Assembly (NCBI GenBank): GCA_020081605.1
Contig: JAHREC010000049.1
Span: 62,001 to 126,000, forward strand
Direction: 5' to 3'
Origin: Albifimbria verrucaria
Lineage: Eukaryota; Ascomycota; Sordariomycetes; Hypocreales; Stachybotryaceae
Length of the DNA: 64,000 bases
Below the pieces are notes generated by a model. It was not told the origin of the DNA. It did not search any database and saw nothing but the letters and a program-made list of their open reading frames with translations. Of the stretch, positions 1-12,054 are shown in pieces. Both the position numbers and the translations under genes were made by a program. How positions within the stretch are numbered: position 1 is the first letter of the stretch; the number at the start of each line of letters is the position of its first letter.

Positions 1-960
1 AAATAGTTATCATTCCATTAGGCAAATCAGAAGTACCAGTAACGGTAAGATCGCCACAGAGTCACTTTAGTACTTTATCTATTATCCATGGAATGTGTCT
101 CAATTAGTATATAACCTTATGGGTGCTATCGTAGACAGTGAGTTATATTATCCCTAGGAAGTCTTATTTAGGCAGTATATTCTTAATCTCATGTCACTTT
201 AACGGATTATAATAGCCTATATTGCTTCCATAGTTATATAATCATTATAAGAATAATGTAATACACCTATAATTATCTTTATAGCTCTAAATTATTATCT
301 TATAGTATAAGAGCGTAGACTCTACAATAGTTTAAATCAGTTTTTTTATTTCTATTTTATGTATTTATATAAACCTAATGGATTTATTCAGCCCCTATGC
401 CATGGAGAGACATGTCTCCATGCTTTTACGAGATAATTTCTATTTGTGTCAGGAAATTAGAGTTTGGCACCGTTTAATTAAAGACTGAGACACGAGATAG
501 ATACTCTCCCAAGGACACGCTAAATGCATATTATAGGCATTTTCAATAAAGCTCTAACTAAAGTATCTAGCTATTGCTTTATTATATAATAAGTCCCAGA
601 TTAAGCGAATACTTATTATACTATATATAGAGTATTCCTAATTCTTATAGATAGTTTAGTACTCTATTGCTTATTATAAATATGTCCTTGTTACTAGATT
701 AGCAGGAATTATTATAGTTATAGTAGTGGCTATCTATAGCAGCGGAATGCATTCTTAAACCTAGCACTCATTCCACGGGATAATTTTACATATTTAGAAG
801 ATATTAGAAATTAGTCTAGAAGAGAAATTAAATTAGTAAGAAGTACTAGGGTCGATTATATAAATCCCTCTAACGCAACCTTAGATATTTCAAATATAAT
901 TATTCACTTCCTTATATATTTTATCTTTAAAATTTATATTACTATCTCCGACAGGATTCT
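1..960. other. AT-rich non-coding edge
   Basis: Very AT-rich sequence with short TA-rich words and no ORF of credible length or family. The composition is clearly different from the gene-bearing DNA after 2 kb. This resembles the AT-rich, RIP-degraded blocks of many Pezizomycotina genomes. No recognisable transposon coding domain or terminal repeat is visible here. Confidence 0.6.
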
Positions 961-966
961 ATTATC

Positions 967-1592
967 ATACAAAGAACTTCCTTCCAACAAGTTATACTTA
1001 TTATTGCCGCCTGGGTAGTATACACTGTAAAATGTGACCTACCCTTGCATCCTTTCAACCCCGAGCTTTATGAAAAGAATTGCAAAGGCCTTACGACTAG
1101 AATCGAGGAGTTCTCACGCTATTTTTATTCTACAGAACTCCACCTCTGCGTTAACTTGGGCTCTAAATGCATGAAAGATGCTGAATGCCAAGAAATCAAT
1201 AAAAGGAAGAGGGTTGCCCTATTATCAGCAAGAACGAGAGTATCTTATCTCGCAGGACCCTCCCTCGATGCATCGAGGGGTCTGTCGACTTTCTGGCATG
1301 CTAGAAGGGAAACATGCAGCTGTCTCCGCGGATGCCGTCGAGAGTTTAACTCCGAACGCCTAGAATGCATTAGTGGCAAGTGCGTTAGTTACTGTGGTAA
1401 CTATGGTGAGATTCCTCGGAAGGACCGACTATGTTGTTTCCGGGACTATTCGTAAACGGAAAGTGTCCACCCGCGCAGAATAGGTTTGGATAGAGGGGCT
1501 GTATTATTAATAGTGACTGTAGTGGAGGGTTTAAATGCTGTAGCGGGCAATGCTGTGATAAATGTAATTCCCTTAGCAGAGAATGTAGATAG
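967..1592 (+). pseudogene. decayed cysteine-rich secreted protein gene
   Basis: An open frame reads from a hydrophobic leader (about 991-1035, rich in Ile/Val/Ala) into a cysteine-rich chain around 1150-1455. No ATG opens the frame; an ATA codon at 967 sits where a start would be expected, as a G-to-A change would leave it. The frame stops at 1453, but another frame at about 1498-1592 continues with a second cysteine cluster containing CCSGQCCDKC, ending at a TAG. The spacing (C, then S-D-C, then G-G and C-C) recalls repeated disulfide modules such as WAP or EB-like modules of secreted proteins. I cannot assign a family. It lies next to AT-rich DNA, so decay by point mutation plus frameshift is likely. 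Confidence 0.45.
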
Positions 1593-2003
1593 TAGAACCT
1601 AGGCGTTGGGTTAAGAATAAAGCGGTGAAGAGGAAGAGAGAGAGTTTATTATAATGCACATGCTTGAGATACTTAAAAACTAGGGAAACTATAATCTATT
1701 TTAAATAATAAGAGTTCTCTATAAACTTTCATGAATTATAATGATCTTGAATTAATAGTATAATTCTTAATATAGTCTTCTATGTAAGTAAATATTCTTC
1801 TAGCTAAGCATAGCCCTATTATATAGCAACCGCCTCCTAATTCGATTAGAAGAGAAGCGCGTGGGTGCTTATCTAAACTCACAGCCACAAGTACCCTCCT
1901 TATCCTCGAAATAACCCTCATCAGTATCCTCTTCAGAGAAGGCATAATCCACTGTTGGCTGTGCTCCGGCTATTTACAGTTAAAGGAGTGGTTAGCACAA
2001 GCG
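1593..2003. other. intergenic, AT-rich, no gene seen
   Basis: A short AT-rich spacer between the decayed cysteine-rich gene and the 3' end of the convergent protease gene. Nothing recognisable. Confidence 0.5.
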
Positions 2004-3812
2004 TCAATAACCAGGCAAGCGTTTACATACGGAAGTTGATAGTTCGTGCCGGGCCGTCGTAATAGTTCTTTTGGCGATAGTCGCCGTCTTCGTTGGCGTA
2101 TGGATTGTCCTCTCGCTTGTTGAGCCAGGGTTCAGGTCCAAAGTCAGACGGGTTGTCCCAGGAATTCCGGCGTAGGGATGTTGTTGCCAATCTTTGTTTG
2201 GGTTGTTGAAGCCGGTATTTACGAGGTTCGGTGGCGTGTGCACGTCGAGCATATATCTGTCTATCTGGACCAACGAGACGAGATTGGCATCTAGTCTATC
2301 GTAGATATCCTGACCGCTCGGGAGATTCCAGGCGCCTTCATAGCCAACCATCATAGCCATGATTCCAGCAACTATAGGGCATGCCAAGCTGGTCCCTGAT
2401 CCAATGATTGGCTTTCCGGTAATGTGGTCTACGGTAGGCACGCGATGGCCTGGTGCAAAAGCGTTGAGTTTGCGAGCGTGGTTCGATCCTGCCCATCGGT
2501 CATACTCTGAATCAACGGCGCCGACGCTATAGGTAGACGCATACTTGGCTGGAGCGTGAAGGTAAGTCTTTCCGTCGTTGCCTGCCGCTGCTGCGACTGG
2601 GATTCCGGCCGATTTGACGCTCTGCCAACCCTGAACGAAGTCAGGATCCGTCGCCCATTCTGGGAATCCCATCGATATATTGATGACAGAGCCTCGCCAT
2701 CCCTTGGGCTAAAGACATTTCGAGCAAAATTAGCATAGGCCAGTACAACCAATTCACTGCTGTGTGCGCGAGTAGACGTACCGGGCTCTCCGAGTATTTC
2801 TTATGCTCTTTAATAACGTCGTTGAGTGCTAAGGTCTTGTTAGAAGCTGCGTACGGTTGCCCGAGCCCGAGTTATTTAACTCACCTGTAATGAATTGTGA
2901 AAGGCGTCCACCGCCATCACATCTAACTTTCACCGATACGAGATTAGCTCTCCACGCGGGGCTCAACATCCCAGTGTTGTATCCACCGGCAACGGCCGCC
3001 ACTTTGGTGCCATGCCCCTCTCTATCTTTCTAATCTCAGAGGTTATGTCCTTTTCTAGACTGGGTTTCTGGGGAAATACGCAACGTCAATCTCGGGTACT
3101 TACCATTATGTCGTCCACGCAGTAAGGAGCCTTATCTTCGTCCTTCAGGCTGTTGAAGTGCCACATTTTGTCTTTCTGATCTCCGAAAGCAGACAGGCCA
3201 AGTCGAATACCCGAGTCGAAAATGTAGATATTAACACCTTTTCCTGCATCCTCCAACCATGAAGTGTCGTGTACGGCTCTTGGATTTTCCGAATCGAAAT
3301 TTGCGGGCATCTCTATTCTGTCCCACGAATTGATCATGGCCAGGTGCCATTGAGCCTTGAAGTTGAGTTTTCCCACCTCTTACCCACGGAAGAGGTGGCG
3401 TTGGTATCTTGATCCAAACTCTGAAGGGCATCGTCGGAGATGTTGGGATGGTGAATGGGAGCCGCATGTGAGTGGCCGATGTAATCATGCCCGACACGTT
3501 TGACACCTGGATCTCGGCGGATGAGCTCATGTATCAGGGTTAAGTTTTCAGTAGCGAGCTGGAAGTAATAGGTATTCAACTCTTCCAGGTGGGTTAGTTC
3601 GGATGCCACCTCGTGAATGTCGACACCGATGTTTGCATAATGATCCTCAATGGTGTGATTGTCGTGCAGAGCGACTATGAACCTCTGGGGATGATACTGG
3701 TCTTATTGGCTGGGACCCGGTAGTGGGCTTGCTGTTCGGACCTGGGTGCTAGAAACCCATAAGACCCCTGTGCCAGGATGGCCAGCAGTGCACACTGGAA
3801 GAAATTCTTCAT
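2004..3812 (-). CDS. secreted subtilisin-like serine protease (S8), frameshifted
   Basis: Secreted endopeptidase of the proteinase K/subtilase type. The chain begins with a signal peptide (MKNFFQCALLAILAQGSYG), then an I9 inhibitor propeptide (around FIVALHDNHTIEDHYANIG), then the catalytic domain. The triad motifs are visible: Asp in NIYIFDSGI, His in REGHGTKVAAVAGG and Ser in GSGTSLACPIVAG; the oxyanion-hole region is AAAAGNDGK. Three introns with clean GT..AG borders join these motifs in frame: 3030-3103, 2829-2884 and 2709-2781. Two one-base frame breaks remain, at the four-base G run 3687-3690 between signal and propeptide, and at the T/C runs 3368-3374 between propeptide and catalytic domain. 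All catalytic residues are kept. The tail after the catalytic domain is low-complexity and Thr-rich. Either a functional protease with sequence errors or a young pseudogene. Confidence 0.85.
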
Positions 3813-4755
3813 CTTCGGATGTGAAGCTGTACCACAGTCAAAATCACCTTGGTTGCGTTTTGCCTATAACGCCACGGTAAGGCAAATTTTGGTCGTTGCA
3901 AGCTAAGAAAGTATGGCGGGTTTGCGCTGCCGGAGATAAACAACGGCGACGAGGGAGCAGAGCTGCAGTATGACTGGTTTCATACTTGGATATTATACTT
4001 CTCAGTATCCATATTACGTCCTGAGTTGACTAGGTTACTTTTCTTCGACAGGGGCATACACCTTCCTTCTCGAACTGGGCTGGCTAAGAGTGGTGCTTAG
4101 CGCACACTGATTCAGATCATCATTATAGTGGATATGTTAAAGCGTGGATCTATTGTTAGGTCGGCCGACGCTTGCCCTCTAGAGCCAATGCCGAACAAGG
4201 GTACTCCCAAAGCCTACAACGCCGATGCCGAGTATCGGCATCAGCTGTAGCAATAGGCTGTTATGGATCTGTTCTTTACATTGAGAGTAGGGTTCGTAAT
4301 CCTTGGGCTGTTCTGGAACGCCCAATGATGGCATTGGAATGACACTATCGGAAGCATTTTGTCTCTAAAACAGTAAAACCCCAGTCGGATATGCCACTAT
4401 AAGCTGCTAGTGTGTTGGTTTAGTAAAAGTCCCGTGTAACACAATCAAGTCAACCATGAAACAGACGCGTTGAGTACTCCGCATGATGTGAGATTGCTGA
4501 AGGTCTCACGGCATCAACCTCAAATGCTCTAGCTCAGCTTATCGCATCCACATTACGGTCAATGCATTGGGGATCATGGGACGAAAATGAGGCCGTAAAT
4601 CATGGTCAAATATTACAACTCTATTCTTAGAGGACGGACGAGCCTGGTTGCAGCGCTTTCTTCCTTGTTGTTCTATAAGTGCTGCTCTACCACCTCTTTG
4701 GCTTGGAGTTCTTGCCAGCCGACTGTTATCAACTACGCATTGTGCTGCTCCTAAC
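3813..4755. promoter_or_regulatory. divergent intergenic region between protease and esterase-GH43 genes
   Basis: About 0.94 kb between two divergently transcribed secreted hydrolase genes, so it should contain both promoters. No specific operator or TATA element stands out. An ATG at 4648 opens the downstream frame earlier, but the ATG at 4756 gives a proper signal peptide and is preferred. Confidence 0.4.
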
Positions 4756-7700
4756 ATGCAACTTGGGCACAGAGACCTTGCCTCGGGCTTGGCTGCAGCG
4801 TGCCTTGTCCTTGCTGGTCACACCCGGGCCTTCAATACTTCCGATGGGGTAGCGCCTTACGGTAATGGCAATGCACCCGATGTTGTGCCTCTTGACCCAT
4901 CATGGAGCCAGTCTTCTCCAGCTTTGGAGCATTCCAATGCCCCACCATTGATAGAATTCGAAGACTTCGAGAATACTACCAAATCGGATGGCTTCAAGGG
5001 CTTTGATCGCAGAGCTAACGATTTCTACCTGAGAATCATGCCGTTGGGCGCGTCCATTACTCAAGGTTACTTGTCAAGCGATGAAAATGGCTACCGCAAG
5101 TGGCTCCGCTCTCAGCTTCGATTCAAGGGCTGGAAGGTTAACATGGTCGGATCCAAACAAAATGGAGACATGAAGGACAGAGTGAGCAAATCCCCAATGG
5201 CCTACTTCCATGTTATTAGTCGCAGACCTAACCGCCAGCTTAGGACAACGAAGGCTGGCCCGGTTATATCATTGATCAGGTTCATGATAAGTTCAGAAAG
5301 TCTATGTGGATGAAGCCTAACCTGGTTCTTATCAACGCCGGAACGTACGTTGCTCGGGTATGGTTTTTTGAACCGTTGGAAGCTAATACAGCCTTAGTAA
5401 CGACTGCAACCCTACCAAACAAATTGATCCATCGGGGCTGGAGGACGCATCAAGTCTTTGGTCGACGATATCTACTCCAATATTCCTGGCGTGACGGTCA
5501 TACTATCTACCATTGTGAGGAATACCAATGGTCCCTGGGATGCGTGCGCCTCAGATGTGAGCCGACAAATCCGTGAGCTCGTCAAAACCTATCGTGGTCA
5601 GCGGATTGGCCTAGCAGATATCAACACTGCCTTACCGACTAGCATGCTGAACGGAGATGGAATCCATCCAAGTGACGCAGGTTACAAATTCTTTGCTGCA
5701 GTTTGGTGGGACGCTATCAGGAAAGTCCAAGCAGACATACAACCACCAGCAACAGTCAGTGGGATTGACGACACGGTCAGCGAGACGGCATCAGACTGCA
5801 AAAAGGTAGCCGGAAATGCCCGCGGACCGGTCCAAACCCAACGGGGTAGTGGCCACGATGATGGCATCTACCAGCACTACAGCCAAGCGCAGGGCGTGAT
5901 TCCGTCGATGCGACTTGAGAACGGCGGTGATCCTCAGTCACTGATCAAGGATTACCCATGGCATATCTTCTTCGCCAATATTGTGCTCAACTCGGCCAAC
6001 TCCCTCGGAGCAATGCCCTCGATGAGTGGATCCGCGTCCGCCACGAGTTGGATGGGACAAACAGTTACTGGTACCGCCAAAACCAGGGGGCGGTAAGTTT
6101 GCTACCGCCAAGCAATTTGATGTCGACATGAATTGCGATTCTGGACCTCGCTATGCATTTGCCGACTTCAACAACGACGGCTTGGATGACTTCTTTTGTC
6201 TCAAAGCTGGTTCGGCTGTGTGGGTTTCACTGAACCAGGAGGAAACCCGCCCAAGTTCAAGAGCCTCGGCCAGGTCGTTGTTACGCACGACGGTTACGAA
6301 GCAACCGATGTCCGCATCGCCGACATCGACGGCGATGGCAGAGCAGACTATTGCCTTGTCAAGAGTGATGGGAGTGTTATTTGCTCCAGGAATGGAGGAA
6401 CAGGTGATAGCTTCGCCTGGCAAGGGTTCCAGACAGCCGGAGGGTTGCGAGAGACGGTCTTTAGCAAGAACCCAGGCGCCGCCAAGGCAGGTGTCGTCTT
6501 CGCCGATCTCAATGGAGATTTTCGAGACGATTACCTGTGGGTTGGCGACACAGGAAACGTTCACACGTGGAACAACATGCGAGGCTGGAACAAGGGCATT
6601 GTGCCTGAGTGGAGGGATGCTGGAATAACACACAAGGGCCAAGCCAAAGGGGAATCCAGGATCGCATCAAATTCGGTCGTATCTACGGCTCTGGACGTCA
6701 CGACTACATCTACCTGAGAGTGGACGACACAGGAATCGACATGCTCGTGTGGGAGAATAAAGGAGTTGGCGGCACCAAACGGAAAGCCGATGGCAATTTT
6801 ACTGCGACATGCGTGGCACTGGGTCTGATGATTACGTCTGGATATATTTTGACGGTCACGCCGCTGAATATAACGCCAATATCCACAATCCTCCGTTGTG
6901 GGGACACGACATTAAGATCGAACTTAACGTGCCAGGGCCTCGTGTGGGTATACACCTCGCTGACTGGACAGGGGACGGAAAGTGCGATGTTTTGGTGCAG
7001 AACAAGGATACCGGCGCCTTGACGCTCTACGAGAATAATTTCACCACCGGCTCGAAAGTGATCACCTTTACTAATAGGGGTGTTGTCACACCTGCGACTT
7101 GCTCGCAAGGCTGGGGTGTAAGTCCCTTTGACCGTGGCATGAGACTTGCCGACATTGACGGCGATGGGCGAGCCGACATCATGTGCATCGAGCCCAACGG
7201 CCGCATCACAGGCTGGCTTAATCTCAAGAGCGGTATCCAGAATATTGGTCAAGTCAAATTCTCAGAGGGATGGGACCGAGCCAACATTCGTTTCGCCGAC
7301 GTCGAGAATTCGGGCCGGGCCGATATCATCTATCTGGACAAATACACTGGTGCTGCTACAGTCTTCAAGAACAATGGACGGCAGTCCACCAGCGGGAGCT
7401 CCTTTTCTTGGGCTAACCGTGGAGTATTGTACAGTCCCATCGATCGCGGCGAGACGATGCATTTCAGCAACCAGGGGGTCTCGGCCGTGCTGATCTCCTT
7501 CATGTGCTCCCTTTCACGAACAAGGTAAGTGGAAATCCTCCAGAAACGAAGCAAAGCATTCTGACTTAATTTGCTTTGTTATAGGCAAACACACATTACA
7601 ACGAATGTGGTGCTAGTGGCGGAGATGACGGTTCGATAAGTAAGACAGTCCCATCGAGTCATGGCCCGAGTCAGGCAGCACCAGTTACTAACGTGAGACT

Positions 7701-8810
7701 CGTTGCTATGTCTAGACGACCCAGGTTTACCTGCTTATAGCACTGGCGGTGGAGATGGCGGTAACGACGATGGCTCAGAAGATGGCGGTGGAAGTGGCGG
7801 AGACCAGTGCACCAAGCCAACTTTCGATGGCCGGAACCAGATAATTCTCAATGAAAACTTCCCGGACCCATCCTTTGTCTTTGACTTTAAAGACTGCACC
7901 TGGTACTCATTCGGCAGCCAAAACAACGGCAAGGTTGTGCAGGTCGCAAGATACAACAGAGCGAAGGACGACTGGGAGCTACTGGACGATGACCCACTCA
8001 CAGGCGCTGGCAGTTGGGGCATGGACCTCAACGTCGTGAGCCCGGACGTGTATTGGGTTGGCAACAAGTGGGCCATGTACTATAGTGCCAGAGTCGACAA
8101 TCAGGAGGGAAAACGCTGTGTCGGCGTGGCATTATCTGACTCAATACGCGGGCCGTACCAGCCTCGCAGCGAGCCTATCGCTTGCCACTTCGATTTGGGC
8201 GGAGCCATCGACCCGAGTGCCTTTTATGACCCGGGGTCCAACACAAGATGGGTCGTGTACAAGATCGACGGGAACCGACTTTGTGGGGACACACTCATCA
8301 TGCTCCAGCAGGTGCGTCAAGCCTTAAATCTTAGGGAATCCGTCCTGCCACTACGATGACGACTGACACGTTACAGCTTGAGAATGACGGCTACACGCGC
8401 AAGGGCGACCCAGTCGAAATCCTAGGCCCGACCGACGAGGACCAGTTGATCGAGACACCAAGCCTTGTCTACGAGAACAGGGCATACCTGCTATTCTACA
8501 GCTCTGGGTGTTACAAATCAGACGACTACAGCATCAGATACGCCACCTCGGGGACAATCACAGGCCCGTACGAGAGAGGTGACAACCAGGTGATCGGCAC
8601 GATTACTGGCAGCTTCAAAGGTCCTGGAAGCGCATCTAGCAACGGGAATGGGCACATGCTATTCAGGTGAGCCGCCTACTTACGCTGAGAGATTTGAGAG
8701 TTTGGTATACTGACATGCTGATTAGTGCTTGGTGTGGAGATGGCTTCTTCAAGAGATGCGTATATGAAGCTAGTTACAGTTTCCAGGACGGACAGGTTGC
8801 GTTGAATTAG
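4756..8810 (+). CDS. secreted SGNH/GDSL esterase - FG-GAP - GH43 fusion, frameshifted
   Basis: Apparent multidomain plant-cell-wall enzyme. The signal peptide is at 4756 onward. An SGNH (CE3-like) esterase follows, with block I RIMPLGASITQG, block III INAGTND across an intron, and block V GIHPSDAGYKFF carrying Asp-x-x-His-type geometry. Next come FG-GAP/VCBS calcium-type repeats (FADFNNDGLDDF, IADIDGDGRADY, LADIDGDGRADI), a Gly/Asp/Ser linker and a GH43 arabinanase-like domain. The GH43 triad candidates are Asp in NFPDPSF, Asp in AIDPSAF and Glu in LIETPSLVY. Introns: 5182-5243, 5345-5397, 7525-7584, 7640-7715, 8312-8376, 8667-8725. Those at 7525 and 7640 link the FG-GAP part to the GH43 part in frame, so it reads as one gene. 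Single-base frame breaks occur at 5434-5437, around 5990, 6086-6090, 6238-6243, 6649-6652, 6797-6800 and 7474-7478, each one base short. It could instead be two genes with a missed boundary. Confidence 0.8.
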
Positions 8811-10993
8811 GGTTACTACTATACGCTTTTCGTTAAGAACGTTTAAATTCTACTATAATGTGAGGAAAGAACTGACGAACGGCAAACTGTGTGTACAAAA
8901 GCATCTTTCTATATTATAAGGCTATCATATCCAAGCATGTGATTGATCTTAGATAATTCAACAGGAATACAGACATCGCTACACTCGTAGATGCTATCGC
9001 CTTCCTTCAATATCAGCATATTATCTCAAGGCATGGCGGATGCTGCAGCACAATAGTTGGGCCGTCAGCTATATTTCAACTACAGCGCGATCAATGCAAT
9101 CCTTGGTGGATAGTCGCATGATCCTGTAATTGAGACTAGGCATAATGCACCACTCCATCAGGCTTGGAAAGATCGCATAGTTTCTTCCAGTTTTGACTCA
9201 CGATCATTGACGATTGCGCAGCTCGAAAAGAATCGCTAGTGTTGAATGGTACTTTTAGAGCGTTGAATAAGAAGAAACAAGGCTATTCGCCTGAACTACT
9301 ACTCTGAGTTTATAAGATAATAACCTTCTTCTTAATAGTATTTATTATTACTCTGAGTTTTACACAATAACCAATCGATAAAAAGGTTTTAACCCTAGCT
9401 ATAATTAGCCTTCGCGTTTCCCTCTACCGCAGATCTAAGAAAGCTGTTTATCAACTATAAGAAAGGCAGGCTCCTACCGAGTTAGGTTTCCAGTAATATA
9501 TCAGGGTAGCGGTGGTAAAAGCAGCGGAGCATGGCTATCCCAGGCTATCCACAGCAAGGCTATCTTAACCACCTTCATCGCATATTTTAGCCAAAGTAAT
9601 TCCTACTAGGTGGAGAAAGTTGTTTGGGTACCGGCCCAGGAATACCGGCCTTACCTCTGCGAATATATACTTTATATTATATCGGTGCATGTACAGGTCG
9701 TGCATAGCAATAAAGAAGTCCTAACGTATCCCCCAAATGTAATCTTATCCACGTATATAAATCTTCAGGAAGATTGTATATACTATCCGGCCGTGATCAG
9801 CAGCATATATTCTATACTATCTAGTGTAGCTCTGTAGATATTCTTAGACTGCGCTTGGGAAGTCGAAGTCGTGTATTGATAAGCGGAGCAAGTCGTGGAG
9901 GCATCGAGTGTTGGAGGTGACGATGCAGAAGAGATTTTTAGTAGAGAGTGCCGAGACTTCACGGGGCATAGCACTTTACACCCTAACAGGATAACCGAGC
10001 TTCCGAACCAAATACGGCGGAGCGTCACAATAAGCAGGCTAGGGTAACCACGACTTTGTAGCTAGCATGAATTGAGTGCTGGAACGAATGGATTCGAGAG
10101 CGATGCGCAATATTATTCAACATTGGCATATCATGCTAGCACTTGCCTCTAACAACTTGCCGCTGCCTTGCTTTCCGCTGCCGCTTTGAATTTAAGATGC
10201 AGACACTTGGAATGCTCGCACCGGCTCTTTTCCTCATTTTGCTCAGTCTGCTCGAGTTTGATCAAATGCTCCCGATTGAAATGATCATTAGGCAAACTTC
10301 TGCGCGTTCAGCATAGCACCCTGAACAAACCACTGACTTATGGCTTGCGTCAGGGTCTACGCCCCAGGCAATATCAGTTGACATGCAAGAAGTAGAAAGG
10401 ACAGTCCTATAGGGTCAGCAAGTCAACGTATTCATGTAGCTAGGTGCGCTCATTAATATAATGTGGTATATTACTGAAACGAGTCAGTGTTCTGATAGTT
10501 GATTGAGGTCTTGGGTTATTCATGCCGATCTTGAAGAACTGGAGGGAGCCAGTTATCGAATGCTTTCGGCCCGCAACTAGTCGAGAACCACAATTGATCA
10601 ATTTGGATTATTATAAAAATGCTTTAGGCATAATTTGCCCTTAAATACTTTTTGCTAAAGAAAAAGCTCATAGCTACTCTATAGTATCGCTAATGCTTGA
10701 GCTAATATGGTCGTTGTGGGACTGTCAGCTAATTAGCTAAATAACTTATTCTCCACAGTAATCGCCGACTCATATAAGCTGCATTTAATCTATCTAGCCT
10801 AGCTAGGGGTTACTGGTATAGTCAAAGTTCTAGAATCCAGTCTTCAAGATGTAAGCAACTCTTATTTAAAATATAAATAATGCAGCACCTAGCTCTTATT
10901 AACACAAATGATACAAGCTACAATCATTACATTTTATCTTACTCTATCTTACGTGACTCTTGGGTTTATTATTTACCGACCAGTTTCATAAAT
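8811..10993. other. 2.2 kb intergenic, no gene recognised
   Basis: Partly AT-rich, especially 9290-9420 and 10440-10870, with only short unconvincing ORFs. No RNA gene, transposon domain or clear inverted repeat was found by eye. Confidence 0.5.
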
Positions 10994-11341
10994 ATGACTA
11001 AACCATACACTATTTTACTAGCAGTCGCTGCTCTTGTCTCTACTGTGGTTGAGGCAAAGGATTGCACTGGAAGGACTCAACTATTGTGGCCATGTCTTAG
11101 CGAATAAAGGTACCTATTTATACTTCTATTCTTCGGATAGTGAACTTACCATGGGATTAGCACGCTGGTATCCGGAAGAGATTGATCGCGAACTCATGAG
11201 AGTCAACTTTGTACAATCAGATTATTACCGAAAGCAGTCTATCTTCACTTGTAAAAAGATGGATTGATCCGCTGGAAAACATATTGTGCCCACTGCATAG
11301 ATGGCGGCAGCGGAAAGAGTGATTACTGCAAGGAGGATTAA
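10994..11341 (+). pseudogene. small cysteine-rich secreted protein, frameshifted
   Basis: ATG at 10994 starts a textbook signal peptide (MTKPYTILLAVAALVSTVVEA) followed by a Lys-Asp-Cys-Thr start of the mature chain. The rest matches in pattern a widespread family of about 100-residue fungal small secreted proteins: an N-terminal C...YCG segment (around 11070), a long middle, and a C-terminal GGSGKSDYC tail ending in TAA at 11341. The three parts lie in three frames. The first change (near 11062-11068) looks like one base too many or two too few; the second (A run near 11252-11256) looks like one base too few. Such proteins are often considered effector candidates, but that is inference from size and secretion. 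Function unknown. Confidence 0.6.
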
Positions 11342-12054
11342 AATATCTATTGAGAGAGTTATAATTATTATAATATATTACTCTGATTGAAAGTAAGTAA
11401 ATTTCGCTGTGAATATATAATATCTCTATTACAAAGTAAAACTACAAGGTTTCTCGATACAATGATAATTTTAGTTAAGCTTGAGCTCAGTTTGCATCCT
11501 TTGCTAACCCCTTTGAACTTAGGCCATCAAGTTGGCCTTTTGAGAGCCAACACGGCACCGTGTATGGCGGCAAGATGTGTGCTTCCAACCCGCCTATGAC
11601 GGCCCGGTTCCCTTGGGCTATCCGTGTCTGCCGTTTCTTGCACCAGACATGGTTCTTCAAGACCAAGGTCAACACCTCCTCGCTAGACCTGCGAGAATAC
11701 ACCAGGGGCTTATTATTCTAGTTGATAAATACTTGTTCTATGAATCGCACGTGAAGTTGTCCATCGTGAGGCAGAAAGCCCAAATTTAAGAATCCCGCGA
11801 GTCCTTTAACCTCTCCACGTCTGTTATTCATTTAAAATTCAAAGAGGACAGTGACCTCCTATAAACAGAGCCCATAACGAAAGAGGTCTGGGGTGATGTA
11901 CTTCAAAATAACCCTGAGAAAATATACAGAACTCCTCATATACACTTCGAAAGACGTACTAGGCTGGAAATTCTCTAGAAATGATATTTTAGCTTATATC
12001 CCAGGAGATAAAGCGATATACATGAAACTTCCTCGGAGATTCGGACTATAGCCT
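11342..12054. other. intergenic, no gene recognised
   Basis: Spacer between the small secreted protein and the 3' end of the CorA-like gene. A reverse-strand ORF at 11487-11702 is open but matches nothing I recognise and has no plausible start context. Confidence 0.4.

Noticed and set aside
4648..4755. Upstream ATG for the esterase-GH43 gene
   Set aside because: The added segment would precede and mask a much better signal peptide starting at 4756.
9783..10028. 81-residue reverse ORF
   Set aside because: No domain, no plausible start context, lies in an AT-rich intergenic stretch.
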